From the NCBI GenBank assembly GCA_023512835.1, contig CM042088.1, positions 8,734,078 through 8,798,077 on the forward strand: DNA of 64,000 nucleotides, given 5' to 3'. The notes under the pieces are model-generated. The model was not told the origin of the DNA. It was given only the letters and a program-made list of their open reading frames with translations, and made no database searches. Position numbers and translations under genes: made by a program. Of the stretch, positions 34,021 through 47,087 are shown piece after piece (the stretch's first letter is position 1; every line of letters starts with the position of its first letter). This DNA comes from Taxillus chinensis. Its lineage: Eukaryota > Streptophyta > Magnoliopsida > Santalales > Loranthaceae.

Positions 34021-34779
34021 GCTGCTTTCAATCGCTATGTTGCTAGGGACACCACTGCGCGGACATGTGGCTACGAAACATTCTTCACTGGACCTGACCT
34101 ATGTCGTTTACTACACGACGGTGAAGAAATGGATAATATTGAGATGACACAGTTCATCTTCGCCCAAAAGTCCTATCTGGAGAAGCTTCCTCTCCATATC
34201 CGCAGAGATACCCGTGTGGAGCTCTATTTGCCTATTATGTAGGCTCAGCTCATTGATGATGGCTCAATGATTGAGTTTATTCAGGGTCGCAGATATGAGA
34301 ACTCCTTCCGTCCATGGAATGAGGTTGACCATGTGCTCATCCCCTACCTGTCAATATCCCCACATTGGTTTCTTCTCGATATCGATCTCAAGAACCAGAG
34401 GATCGTCATCTTTGACTCCAAGCCTACTACTTTACCACTCCATCGGCAAGAACAACTCCGTGAATTAAATTGCACCCTCATGCATGTCATGCAGGGATGT
34501 TCGCATGGGTGTGGTGGCTATCATCTTTCAAAACCAATGGAGATTACTCGAGTCAAGTAAGGTGTTCCTACTCAGGATGATGCTCATAGCTGTGGTTTCT
34601 ATGTATGCCACTATATTCGCAACCTGACCATCACTGGCTTCCCTGCCCTCGTGCCTGAATTCGATCGTGTGAGCAGCCGAGCCGCCTTGTTACATCTGAC
34701 TACTGCTCAACTCCTGCGCGAGCAAGCCACTGTTTTTTTGTTCACGCAAAGTGTAAAATATTCCGACTTTAAAAAGTAA
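34020..34779 (+). pseudogene. K1: C48 (Ulp1/SENP-like) cysteine protease domain
   Basis: The frame holds the C48 features in order: His in SPHWFLLDI (near 34360), Asp in VIFDS, and the oxyanion Gln with catalytic Cys in QDDAHSCGFYVC (near 34575-34610). Two stops interrupt it, TAG at 34240-34242 and TAA at 34558-34560, the second between the Asp and the Cys. The end (LREQATVFLF ... YSDFKK) resembles the K2 and K3 ends. Known family members remove SUMO or similar modifiers from proteins. All key residues are still encoded, but the frame is broken. Confidence 0.82.
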
Positions 34780-35154
34780 CTGTCTTGTACTCTATTTAAT
34801 TGTACACTACTCTTCTTATTTCCTCTTTCTGTGTACTTTCTTTCTCTCTGTTACTTCATGTTTATCTCTTTGTTATGATGCCTATTATCCTCACCCCATG
34901 TGTTCTGGTGCTTGTTCCTCACCCCAGAAAGGGGGAGTGTGTCTCAGGGGGAGCAAGGTCGTAGGGGGAGTTATCTTCACAGGGAGGCAGCTACGATGCT
35001 TCATGACTACGGGGGAGAGGAGTGTGCATTTTCTTAATTTTAATCTCCCAAAATTTTTATCATGCAAAGAGATTTATCTGTTAACTTTAAACTGCCCATC
35101 AAACTCATAGTCTCAGACTTCATGTTTTTCACCCGTTGTCAGCTTACACTAAAT

Positions 35155-35164
35155 AGGGGGAGAT
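35155..35164 (+). promoter_or_regulatory. Polypurine tract of K1
   Basis: AGGGGGAGAT directly before TGTTGG. This junction is typical of plant copia (Tork/SIRE-like) elements. Confidence 0.85.
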
Positions 35165-35209
35165 TGTTGGAAATATAGGATTTGATGAAGCTGCCAAAAT
35201 ACAGTCTAA

Positions 35210-36200
35210 GTCTGGAGACTCGAAGATCCGAAGGTCATAGGGTCGAAGAGTCGAAGTTCATAGAAATAGACTTGTCAAAGGACATATTGGCGAGAGGCTT
35301 GTAGACTCATAGGGTCTGGAGACTCGAAGTAAAAATATGACAGAACACGCTGCGACTCGTAGATCCAGGGTCGAAGGTTATAGAGTCGAAGTGCGAAAAA
35401 GGGAGAGTTACTGCAAGCGTAAATAAATTCAGAGACTCGTAGAGTTAAAGAATTCTAAAGAACAGTAACTAACTTTAAATGACTCGAAGACTCGAAGCCC
35501 ATAAAACTGTAGTCTCTAAGAGTGCCTAAGTTAATTAACAGAATGGAAAGTAGACTCGCAGACTCCAGGGTCGTAGAGTGGAACCTTAGAACACTGTTAA
35601 GAAAATAGGACTCACAGACTCGTTGGTAGAAGATCGAAGAGTCGAAGCCAAAAAGACTAACCAACTAAAATGAAACTGTAACTCAAGAGTCGTAGAGTCA
35701 TAGACTCAAGGGATACAGGTAATTTAAGGAACTTGTCAGACACATCACAGACTCGAAGATCATGAAGGCAGAAAGTAATAGTGGAAGGGTCATAGCCGTA
35801 GAGTCGAAGACTCATAGAATATGGAAACTTAGCACATGAGCAAATGCGAAAGGCTAAGGAAGAAATGTAAAGTCTAAGACTCGTAGAGTTAAAGGTTTTC
35901 AAGGTTGAAGACTCGCAGAGTCAAAGAGCCTCTTAGTCAAGTAAAATAGCTGAGAAAGCCGAAGGTCGTTGACCCGCAGAGCTAGGGTCGTAGACTCACA
36001 GCTGTAACAACGGGTAGATTAAGCGCACTTCGAAGAAGTCACTCTAAGAGCCATTAGGATAGTCACAGACTCGCAGAGTCGTAGACTTACAGTTAATAAA
36101 GTGACACAACAGACTTAATCTAACTCGAACTCTAGCCTCGGAGACTCGAAGATATGTGAGTCATAGACTCGTAGATATCAACACTGTAAAGCCTGAAGTA
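35210..36200 (+). repeat. Irregular GACTCG(A/T)AG motif array in the K1 LTR
   Basis: Dozens of short motifs such as GACTCGAAG, GACTCGTAGAG, GAGTCGAAG and GGGTCGAAG at uneven spacing. Many are near-palindromic (AGACTCGCAGAGTC). No open frame. The same motif type occurs in the family E LTRs (25680-25890, 42880-43140). Confidence 0.85.
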
Positions 36201-36473
36201 AACTTCCGCAACCTCAACTGGCTCTAACTGAAACCTTCGAGTCATCAAACCTACGAGGCACCCACCTTCAAGGCATACTTAAAACCCTAAGCATATTCAC
36301 TTAGCGATATCTTCAGCTAGGGTTTGTACAGTAAGCCTGTGCCGTCTCGAGCAGCTGGAGTGCAGTTAATGCCGCATTAATTGCAATCAACCACTTTCCA
36401 CGAATGAACGGCCAAGATCGATTGCACAAGTATGGGCATGCAACTGCGCAACATGGCAACAGATCTGCAAATT

Positions 36474-39142
36474 AGAGAAAATCAACCCATCCCCTGACAT
36501 CCTGCAGAATTCACGAGTGTGGAGTGACAAACAGCAACTGAAAAGCCAAATTTGAGTGAAACACGTGAGGAATTTGTGAGGTAAATTTGTTTTCTAACAT
36601 CTTTTTGCAGATATAATGTCAAATATTGAGGAGGAAGCTTCTGGTGGTAATCCATTGAATATAGATGACCACCTACGAACAATGCAACAACATTTTGCAC
36701 GTATGAATGTTGTTTTTGGAGAAATAAGGGATAGGATGGATAGGCAAGATGAAAGAATTGCAAACCTACAAAGTGGTCAACCAAATCCTAGAAGGCAAAA
36801 TAGGCGAAGGGAAGCTTCCATGGAAGAATTTAAAAATGAGAATAATGAGGTTAGTGATGACGGGGAGGAAGATTTTGAATATGAAGTAGGGAGAAATAGG
36901 AATAGGCATAAAGGAGATAGGAGGCATGAGAGGGGATATGGTAGAAATATTCCAAGGGATGGGAATAGAGTGGATGGAAACCTAGGGAGCATCAAAATGA
37001 AAATACCACCTTTCCAACCCCGAAGCATATATGGAATGGGAGAAGAAGATGAAAATGATTCTTGAGTGTCATAATTTTTCTGAGGGAAAAAAAGTAAAGT
37101 TAGCAGCCATTGAATTCACTGATTATGCCATTGTGTGGTGGGATAAATTGGGCATTAATAGGAGAAATAATGGTGAGGGGCCTATAACAACCTGGAGGGA
37201 AATGAAAACTCTAATGAGGAGGAGGTTTATTCCTCACCATTACTATAAGGAGCTTTATCAAAAATCGCAGACCCTTACACAAGGCTCTAGGGGTGTAGAA
37301 GAATACCATAAAGAAATGGAGCTAGCTATGATTAGAGCTAATGTACAAGAAGATAGAGAGGCTACGATGGCTCGTTTCCTAAATGGGCTTCCCAAAGACA
37401 TTGCTGACATAGTGGAATTGCAACATTATGTGGAGCTAGAAGACATGGTGCATATGGCAATCAAAGTCGAAAGGCAACTCAAGCGTAAAGGTGCTTCAAA
37501 ATTTTATTCTGGGTCAACTTCTTCAACAAAACGTATGTGGAAGAAAGGAGAAAGATCTATCCAGAAGGACACAACTAAAAGCAAAGAAGAAGCTACATCA
37601 AAGAGAGGAGGTAAATATGATTCCCAAACTCCTAGAAATAGAGATATAAAATGCTTCAAGTGTTTGGGTACAAGTCATATAGCTTCCCAGTGTCCTAACA
37701 AGAGAGTTATGATTCTCAAAAATAATGAAGTTATAACCGATAGTGAAGGTGATAATGAATCTATGCCCTCACTTGGAGAAGGTAGTGATAATGGGGTTGA
37801 ATATGCCGTGGAAGGAGACTGCCTTGTGGTTCGTAGAGCTTTGAATTGCCAAGTGAAGGAAAATGAGATGAATGAGCAACGGGAAAACATTTTCCATACC
37901 CGATGGCTCATTCACAATAAGGTATGCACTTTGATCATTGATGGAGGGAGTGTGACAAATGTTGCAAGTACTACGATGGTTGAGAAATTGAACTTGCCTA
38001 CCACTCGACACCCTAAACCATACAAGCTACAATGGTTGAATGAGTGTGGGCAAATTAAAGTTGATAAGCAAGTCCTTGTCTCGTTTTCAATTGGTAAATA
38101 TGAAGACTGCATATTGTGTGATGTTGTCCCTATGCATGCTGCACATATGCTATTAGGAAGGCCATGGGAGTTTGATAGAAAAATTAAGAGGGATTGGTTT
38201 ACAAATAGATACTCCTTTGTAATGAATAATAGGCCTGTGACCCTTGTACCTTTGACTCCAAAACAAGTGTATGAGGATCAACTCAGGATGAAAAAAGAGA
38301 GAGATGAAAACAAAATGAGAGATAAAAAAAAGAATGATATGGGAAGTGAGAAAAAAGAGGGAGAAACTTCCAAAAAGAAAGAGATGGAAAAAGAAAGAAG
38401 TTCAAAAAAAGAAATAAAGAGAGAGACATTGAGTGATGAGAGAAAAGAAAAGGAAAAACAGGGTTTTTATGCAAAGGAAAGTGAAGTGAAGAGTGCTTAT
38501 CTTTTTGAAAAGCACCTACTTCTCCTTGTTTACAAGGAGTCGTTTGTGACTACTAATGACATTAACTCTTCTTTCCCAAGTGTTGTTAGTTCTTTGTTGT
38601 AGGAATTTGATGATGTGTTCCTTGAAGATATTCCACCATGTTTACCACCTATTAGAGGAATTGAACATCAGATTGATTTCATTCCTGGTGCCACAATTCC
38701 TAATCGACCGGCCTATAATCCTGAAGAAACAAAAGAACTTCAACGACAAGTAGGGGAGCTTATGGCTAAGGGTTATGTTAGAGAAAGTTTGAGCCCTTGT
38801 GCAGTACCAGTAATTTTGGTACCCAAGAAAGATGGAACATGGAGGATGTGCATTGATTGTCGAGCTGTCAACAATATCACGGTAAGATATCGCCATCCTA
38901 TTCCTCGATTAGATGATATGCTTGATGAATTGCATGGTTCTATTATCTTTTCTAAGATTGATTTGAAATCCGGCTACCATCAAATTAGAATGAGAGAAGG
39001 GGATAAGTGGAAAACTGCTTTCAAAACTAAACATGGATTGTATGCATGGTTAGTTATGCCATTTGGGTTAACTAATGCACCTAGCACATTCATGAGACTA
39101 ATGAACCATGTTTTACGAGCATTTATTGGAAAATTTGCAGAT
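36474..39142 (+). mobile_element. M: Ty3/gypsy gag-pol fragment without LTRs
   Basis: Gag (36616 onward), protease and the first part of RT, cut off inside RT. No LTR, primer site or polypurine tract belongs to it. It is bounded by an 11-bp inverted match, ATCTGCAAATT (36463-36473) and AATTTGCAGAT (39132-39142). It differs clearly in sequence from A, B, D and I, so it is another gypsy lineage. Confidence 0.7.
36616..38602 (+). pseudogene. gag-pol (PR): M: Gag and aspartic protease
   Basis: Gag starts MSNIEEEAS at 36616 and shifts frame near 37020, after IKMKIPPFQ; it continues in the second open stretch (37031-38602). The capsid-like part has AIEFTDYAIVWW, and one CCHC knuckle reads CFKCLGTSHIASQC. 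The protease region carries LIIDGGSVTNVAS in place of the usual DTG, a form I recall from this gypsy group, and HMLLGRPWEFD. A Lys/Glu-rich linker (38290-38460) precedes a TAG stop at 38600-38602. The leader before 36616 ends TTTTTGCAG, like a splice acceptor. Confidence 0.83.
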
Positions 39143-39415
39143 ATAGATCTTTTGCAGAATCCACAAGAGAGTTCCAACGCTAGAGAGAGAGACTTAGAGA
39201 GAGAAAAAGAACTTCCAAGTGCTATGCGCCGCGTTGAACCAAGATCAAGATCAAACGTTGTGATCCATCATATACACTTGTTCACCCAAGATTCAGCACG
39301 ATTATGTACTCTACCCTCAGTGTTGTTTTCCACAAATCAAAACTATCACGGACAATTCCTTACACAACTGAGATCTGTGAACAAGGAGCATTTACTACAT
39401 ATTAGATTTGTCTGA
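38603..39415 (+). pseudogene. pol (RT): M: truncated RT, fused to LTR sequence
   Basis: In frame with the stop at 38600, the RT fingers and palm start are present ([48 protein letters not shown]), but it ends at FIGKF near 39137, before the catalytic DD motif. The frame then runs on into K1 LTR sequence to 39415; that last part is not RT. It cannot be an active polymerase. Confidence 0.87.
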
Positions 39416-39583
39416 TAGTTCATAACTCACATTATCACTCAAATTGCTACTGTCATCTTCTCTATAAATACTTCCAGCATAGTTATCCTTAGAAGTACCA
39501 CATACCAACAAATAGTCTAGCTTCCGCGCATGAAGAAAGTTTATTCACCCCCCCCCCCCTCTAGACTCACTTTGGGACCTACA

Positions 39584-40543
39584 CTAACGATCTCAACCAC
39601 TAAACGGATAGCGCAGATACCCCAACAGCCTCCAAGGTCCTCTGCCTCGAGAACGAACCGAAAAATTCCCAGACCCCGGACTCAACAACATATCCAAACA
39701 TAATTTGCCATTGAAGGCCAACATTCATATAGGAGATCACACCTATATGAATTTACGTATATATATAAACCAATAAGCCACAAATCGCCTACCACAAGGC
39801 CAAAACCTTGGGATAGGTTCAAGGAAGAACAAAACCCCTACCTCAAAAGAATCCTCCTTGCTCTTGCTCCCACGCTAGACACCATCCACCCACACGAATC
39901 ACCACAGCAGTGATCAGGAGAAGGTCCTCTCTCTCTCTCTCTCTGTGGCGGCTGCGACAGCTGACGGAAGAAGAGCCCTAAACCTAAGAATAAGAGACCT
40001 CAACCTCCTTATATAGACCTCACTTATCAAAATGACGTAGTTTTGATAAGTGAACCCCATTGTCAAAACGACGTAGCTTTGATAAATGAAGCCCAGTATC
40101 AAAACGACGTAGTTTTGGTAAATGAAACACGTTACAACCTTCCCGCTTCCACATATGACAAAATACCCATAATTCCAACATGGCCCTTTGGGCGAAGATT
40201 ACCAGCATAACAAAACCAAGGTGACGGTGCAAAAACATGGCTGCACGTGACAAAGGCCATTGTCACGTGCAAGCTCCAAAAGTCCTAGGATTTCGCCACA
40301 AGCTTTGAAACTAAGTTAGGAAGGCTCCCATGCAAAAACATCACTGCACGTGACAAAGCCATTGTCACATGCAACCTCTATATGCTCCCTCTTGAGCTCA
40401 TCTTTTGCCTCATGCTTGCTCATCTATATGCAAAGTGATCTAGCCAATGTGTGTGGAAAGAAAATTCCCAAAAACCTGACAATTGCCACTGAAAAGGCAT
40501 AACTGTGACTAACTCCTCACATTTTAAAACTCGGGTCATTACA
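39584..40543 (-). repeat. Element F: 3' LTR, partial (A-type family)
   Basis: Minus-strand LTR ending TCATTACA at 40543. It contains the stem-loop (39723-39752), CT-rich leader (39927-39943), TATA (40009-40016), three tandem ATCAAAAC-type palindromes (40026-40047, 40062-40083, 40098-40119) and two TGCACGTGACAA palindromes (40242-40271 perfect; 40345-40373). The U5 end is cut by K1. Confidence 0.85.
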
Positions 40544-41717
40544 TCCTCTCTCCCTTAAGACTTTTCGTCCTCGAAAAGAAACAACATGTCACTAGAACTG
40601 AAAGGAATAACAAACACATGCAACCCATTATGCAAAAACGTAAGCCACAACACAAATGGATCATACACTGCACATAGCACATAACAGGACATACGTCCAC
40701 AAACACAATAGAGCACCACCTCAATGCATATAACACATATCCACATCAAATACACATCTCAAATACAAGTTAATGTCTAAAAAGGACAATACACAACATA
40801 AAACTGCACCACTAGCACTTGGCCAAAAGCCACCTCCCACCCTCAAGATTGTTCGTCCTCGAACAACTCCGTGTGCTGCTCACGCATCATGGGCTCACAT
40901 TCCCATGTCTCCTCAGCAAGATGTGTCGTCCTCGAAAAGATAACACACCTTCTGGAATGCACATGCGAATGCACATCGCCCACAACCATTCACATACCTG
41001 CGACTGAAGATATCACACAACAACACACATGAAGGCATGTACCCACAAACCCAATATAACACAATACGATAGGGAAACACATATTCTAATCTCACAAACA
41101 ACCGATGTCCTTCTCACCTAACACATATTTCACAAGTATTCACATGTCATGATGGTGTAAGACATATACTCCCATCCCCAACACGTTTAACAAAACACAT
41201 AAGTAGGTTATAGACCAACTCACAGCACAAACACTACTACAAGGAAAAATGCCACAAACAACTCCTCCAGAAAATGAAACTTAAACGTTCCACTGCCCAT
41301 TCGCCAACACCATACAAACTCATCTCGTTGGGAGTTTCCTCACAACTGTCCCACCTTTGGATGTTTCATCCTCGAAAAGAGAAGCCAAATAGCAAACACT
41401 ACAATGAGATCAAAGCAACACATAATGCATTAATTATTACAAACATTGTTAGTAATTTCCAAATGAGTACCTCCATTTATCCAATACTAACATAACACTC
41501 ATGAGCATATTAAGAACTAGAGCTTAGCCAATTAGCACACTGACAACAACTCATGGGAGCAAGTCTGACAATAGTGAGGTCGAGAAACCTCCCATAGATT
41601 CGCTAAGACCCCGACAACCAAACAAGGCCAACACTATCAGCCTACGCGTGAAGCTTGCATTCGCTAGAATTCATATGATGGAATGAGAAGTCACTACATC
41701 GACATAATGGGGCACTT
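40544..41717 (-). pseudogene. Element F: polypurine tract and decayed 3' interior
   Basis: The tract with GGGAGAGAGGA on the minus strand directly follows the LTR, with the CGAAAAGTC motif. Short traces of the integrase tail of the A family are seen near 40845-40915 (the segment before and after GAGGACGAACAATC). Otherwise no frame survives. It ends at a family E LTR. Confidence 0.65.
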
Positions 41718-44076
41718 TGTCACGCCCCCAAATTCCAGGGAACCCGGAACTGGGAACATGACTTCCCCTTGCCCACACCCGAAAGGTTGAGACTACACCG
41801 CGGGTGCTGTCTCAATCATGCAACCCTGTACAGCCATACATCAAGGGTAATCCTATACTTTCCCATATATCATCATGCATACAATAAGTCAAACAGTCAT
41901 ACAGACATCACATCACAAACAATATGCAAATACAACTATCCATAGACCCATGTCCGGGATACAATAAAAAGCAATACATAATACAATACTGTATCATACA
42001 TCAGAGTAGTGGGCACGTCCTCCTAGAAGAAAGTCCTCCGGGTCACACCTGAAAAAGGTACAACAAGTATGGGTGAGCGACAAGCTCAATAGATGACCCC
42101 AAAACTCCACATCATGCAAACATACAAGTCTATACTATATGCTCAGTGCACTCGTGCATCGTGTAGTGTGCACAATCATCAGGACATAGCCTGCAAATAA
42201 ACATTAGGACCCAGCCTGCCCACATAGGATAGCTTGTCCACTATCCTCCATGGGATCCCAGCTCAAGGCACTCAGCCCTAGCTCCACGAGTTCAACAGCT
42301 CACGAGCTCAATGGCTCAACACAATCCTCAACAGGATCTCAGCTCAGGGCACTCAGACCTAGCTCCACGAGCCTCAAAACAGGCCTTAGTCTCACGGTGA
42401 GAACCCAACAAGTCATAGAGCCCAAGCCCTAATTCCTCAAACCAACATACCAACACCAATATGACATTAAGGTTCACCAGACTCCCTTTATAACTGAAGC
42501 CGGTCTTCACAAATCGATCATCATTCCTTGACCAAGGAAGGAGATACCCATAGGAGTTGTTTTCTCGAAATAAAAAGTCCCGGCATTGTGTCCCCATATC
42601 ATAACTAAGATAATTTGATTTTGGGGATTTTTCTGAGATGTCTAACCCCACTTTCCAAAAAGTCACCTCTATGAAAAATTGGATTTTTCTGAGATTTTAC
42701 ACTAAAACTCAATTTTCACATTTTGAAGGAGTGAGAATTTAATTTTCTAGTATTTTTCTTTAAATCTAAAAGGGGGGTATTTTGCTATTTACTTTGTAAC
42801 TTAAGTATAATATGTGGATATGCTTAAAGGTTACAATGTAAATGGTCCAGTCTAGTACAGTTGCATTGGCTCAAAGCTACGGGGAACTGCGACTCGAAGC
42901 TGCGGAACTGTGACTTGAAGTTGTGGAACTGCGACTCAAAGTTGCGGAACTGCGACTCGTAGCTGCGGAATTGCGGCCTTGAAGACTTGAAGATGTGACC
43001 CGCGACCTTCGACCTTCGACTATGATTCTTCGACCCTACGACTACGGGTCTACGGATCTTCGACCTTGCGACTACGAATCTTCAACCCTACAACCCTATG
43101 ACCCAAAATCTTCGATCCTTCGACCCAAATCTTCGGGTCGTCGTCCTTTCACCCCAATAGTTCGTGCAGGGTATTGTTCATCGTTGTTTTTACCTGTTCT
43201 TCATCTGGAATCAACCCAGCGACCCCCAGACGCTCACAAACACACGTTTTACACAACAGACTACAATATTTACCACAAAATGCGTTCTGAACGCCTCTAA
43301 ATCGTACAGTAACAACAGAAATATGCACATAATTGCAGATCTCCAGAAATCTAGATTTAAATCCAGATTTCCATGGTTGACTTCTCAACCCTCATGGAAT
43401 ATGCAGTTAAACAACCCCAGATCACAGAAACACATATCAAAACTGATATAAATTAGTTCTTAACCATAGATCTTATGCTAAACCATTAGATCTAACCCAA
43501 AATTGGATTCCCCCCAATACCTAGGGTTCATGCTAAATTCCATAAATCATGACAAATTCGTGCATACCAAAGACAGAATCATGATATGAAGTTTAAGGAC
43601 ACCAACCTGGAGTGATTCTTTGAGCTCCACGAACCCAAATCGCCCCAAATCGCCAAGGCTTCAAGCTTTCAAGCGCTCTCTCTCTCTCTCAAACGTACCA
43701 ATGTGATACCGTAAAAGGAAAGCTCTTTCTTTTCATTCTATTTATATTTCTGTCAAGCATTGACCACTAATTGACCTCCCAACACAATAATTGACCTCCA
43801 AGGTCCCGAACTCCAAATTGAGTCAAATTACAGTCAAAACGCTCGAAATGACGAGTACAACACTATTAAGATATTATCACACTCAAATGACCGCTCAAAT
43901 GCAAAGTCAATCAACAAACCCCGAGAAAGTCAACAATCGGGCCACTCGGGGATCCAACTCGGAATTGGGCCCAAGTACTGTCAAAATGCTCACATCGACG
44001 ACTACACTACCGTCCAAATAGTTGCATTCCCATAAAATGGCTATCTCTCAATACTACCCAAATACAAGTCTTTACA
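41718..44076 (-). mobile_element. Family E LTR (probably solo)
   Basis: A 2359-bp unit from TGTCACGCCCCC to TCTTTACA on the plus strand. The flanks are CACTT (41713-41717) and TACTC (44077-44081), which share only part of their bases, so target duplication is uncertain. No primer site or polypurine tract adjoins, consistent with a solo LTR. It holds a GACTCGAAG-type array (42880-43140) and a CT run (43677-43690), and matches 25001-26832. Confidence 0.8.
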
Positions 44077-46389
44077 TACTCTGCTATAGATGCCTACTCG
44101 CGTCACAATAGGACCAACACTCGACAATTTAAGATACCCAACAATAACCCACCACTAAGATTTGATGTCAATGGACACCAACAATTTACAACACAGCCAC
44201 ACCCCATATGTAGACCTCACCCTGACAGCAAGCACAACGAGGTCACAAGGAAACACAAACAAATAGGAGAAGAGCATTATGCAAGCTACAATCACATTCC
44301 CACACAGGGAGAACACCACAGCAACACCATCATCACTGCTAAAACCGCCTCATTCTATTGCGAAACATACTTGGGGATCCGAGGAACACATCCTCAATCA
44401 AGGAACATTGGAACCCAACCAACGCCAATGGTGACTCAAGATAACTTATAATCCAGGACACAACTATACTAGGATGGAGTTTGCCCTCAACCATTCGGTC
44501 ACAGTCAACGTGACGCCCAATGGAGTCCAAGGATTAACTCAAAAGAACAAATCCAATACCATGCACAACCATGGCAAGACCAAAATCCACCATCGGGCTA
44601 TTACCTGTCACCGACTTTGAGAATTTACTAAAGAATTCCATGAACTAGAACGCCACACAAATAACGCCTCTCTGACACTTCGTACTAGCATCCTTGATCA
44701 CGGTCAAATAAGAATCCACCAAGGTCCCATACAGCCTTCACACTAACTAAGGCTTACAATAAAGCCCAAAGAGATAACGCCTTACCGAGTCGGCAGACAC
44801 CATACGCAATAAAGTGTGACTTATCCTCTGATGTTGGGTAAGTATAAATAACACAGCTCTCTCTCCGACTGGGAAAATCCTCTTGCTTGCAATAAGACAA
44901 TTGATACCTCTGTGTCGCCACTCACAGGTCACAAGGGAATCCTTTGCCTCCATGACATACTCCACCCCATGGCCCACTAACTCCCCTATACCAACCATCA
45001 CGTTCTATCTCAACACACCAACAAAACATTCAAATTGACCAAGACATACTCAGGCTCTACCCGTAGCTTAATGTGGTCACTGTAATTCCTCTAGGTAGGC
45101 ACAGGAAATAAGACATGCAAACTCCTGATTCGGGACTTTCACATAGCTCCCAAACACACTAACACCTTGATGGCGTGAACCATCTCACTTATTGCGTGAC
45201 ACTGCACATGAAAGGTTTTCAAGGAGAACAGATGTAGGTCATCTGCCTACCACCACCACTCTAAAACATACTCCCTTGTGATATCCGCCCGATATAAATG
45301 TCTCCCCAAAGAGTAGCACTAATACCCTTTCCAAGCAAAAATTGTCACAACTGACTCAACTTTGGGAAGCAAACAACCCTTTTCCCAGTGCATTAGCACT
45401 TTAATATTTAACTGAGCCGGCCAATGCACCAGACAAGGAATAACATAAACAACATCACATATAACACTCTTATTCATCCTTACACCACATTTAATATGCC
45501 AATACACCTCATCCTTTTCTACGCATATATGCCACAATACCCACACATAGCAACTCCGCTAAATACCATTACCACAGATGCAATACATACAACAACACAA
45601 TCCTCGAAACCCACTCATAGACGATAGTTTAGTTCTAGAACACTGCACATTTTATACCACAAGCATGACACGTGGTCAACGTTTGGCCACCTGAGAATTT
45701 GCAGCTGTCTCCACAGGACCTCCACAAGAACCTTAAAATCACATACCACCCTCGCCAACCAATTTAGATCTCAATGACTCAAGGAGTGAGTTATACCAAT
45801 GGTAATTTCCTCCCTCAACCCCGACACTTGGAAAGGTTACCGAAAGAATATCCCTACCAGGTAGCACTTCTACACATACCTCTACTCACATGAAAACATA
45901 TTTCTATTATTCAAAGTTGCCACGGAGGGGTCACACATTACCCACAAGCCATTAATTTATGCCTCAAGCTTCCTAGGCTAGCCAATTTAAAGGCAACCTC
46001 ACTTACACTAGAGTATTAGGGGTAGCACAATAACATTTATTACTTTCCTTACACACGGGTGCCAAAATTGACTACCACACAAAGATACAATTAACACTTT
46101 AGACCACCTTAAAACCATCAAACTCTTTACAACAATTATTTATTACCATAACTATTAGTAAGTTATTATTCTTTCGGTGTCATATATTTATTTATTCATT
46201 TTACTTATTTACTCCCTAGTAGGTTACCAACCACATCCATTAGAAATGGTAGCTCAAACGACCTTCTAAGCCTCACCTAACAGAAAACTATGGCTCAAGA
46301 GCCCTCCTAATGAGAATACCCCTCTATCACAAGTGGCTTAATTAAATTGCTAGAAACTCAGCAATCAAAGGTTCACTCATCCTCACCTA
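44077..46389. other. Decayed repeat DNA, probably more of element F
   Basis: No open frame over 90 codons and no clear protein motif. The base composition and A/C-rich plus strand resemble the interior of the minus-strand elements around it. I cannot assign it. It ends where the D 3' LTR begins to match its partner. Confidence 0.45.
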
Positions 46390-47031
46390 AGCTAGGAAGC
46401 TCCACCTAAAATTTGGGGCTATTTGGAGCAAGAATGAATCTGCAAGTGAAAAAGGCTTTCTCATGTGCAGGCTCCAAAACCTTCCTTTTATCATTCTAAT
46501 CATTTTTCCCAAAAGAACCAACCTCAAATTCGTCTTAGTTTAGAAGTTATTGAGGTTTTAAGCCAATAAACCGGGTCTAAAACCAACTCTGGCCTCACTC
46601 TCATACGATTTCCCAATACCAGAGGCCTTAGCCAAGCCAAATACAGGCTTTTCCCAAAACTTTTCATCTAAATAATCCCAAGACAATGGGTATACAAATG
46701 ACCCCTAACCCAAAAGTATAAATAATCTCACACAGAAATTCAGAAATTTAGAAAACTCAGACAAAAAAACCCAGATCATCAATAGTCTCAAGGTGGAATT
46801 TAGAAACTCAATATATATAAAACATCCCAGATCATCACATAAATTTTATTTTCTAGAAATCTGTAAGAGAGAGACAGCAAATAGAAAAACTTGAAATCCC
46901 TACCTCAAGTGTTGCAGAAAAGAATAGGGGAAAAGAATGGAGCGATCTGTATCCCTGCTGCCTCAACGCCTCCGGCCTCCCGTCGTCTGTAGGAAATCCT
47001 TGATCATCAGAAACCCCTCCACTCTGGATCG

Positions 47032-47087
<56 letters not shown>

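Larger units (their letters stand above)
32152..39583 (+). mobile_element. K1: LTR element encoding a C48/Ulp1-like protease, 5' part missing
   Basis: A long coding region (32152-34779), a copia-style polypurine tract (35155-35164) and an LTR starting TGTTGGAAATATAGG and ending CCCCCCCTCTAG...CCTACA. There is no protease, RT or integrase of its own. K2 and K3 share the plan: N-terminal region, C48 domain, polypurine tract, LTR starting TGTTGGA. CTAAC after 39583 would be the right target duplication; the left one is lost. Confidence 0.8.
35165..39583 (+). repeat. 3' LTR of K1, interrupted by gypsy fragment M
   Basis: LTR parts are 35165 to about 36473 and about 39143-39583. The right part has TATAAATAC (about 39463) and the C-run with CTCTAG followed by CCTACA that ends many copia LTRs. 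The left part is filled by an irregular array of GACTCGAAG / GACTCGTAG units (35210-36200). Confidence 0.75.

Noticed and set aside
32474..34560. Eight K1 stops as evidence of methylation-driven C-to-T decay
   Set aside because: Every stop codon is one C-to-T step from CAA, CAG or CGA, so the pattern means nothing without an intact relative to compare.
35210..36200. CRISPR-like look of the short spaced repeats
   Set aside because: Repeats vary in sequence, spacing is uneven, and this is a plant LTR, so no CRISPR array.
41713..44081. Target duplication of the family E LTR
   Set aside because: CACTT and TACTC share only three aligned bases; could be decayed, but cannot be claimed.
44747..45546. 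Minus-strand frames that might be decayed pol
   Set aside because: Too broken to match a domain; left as unassigned decayed repeat.
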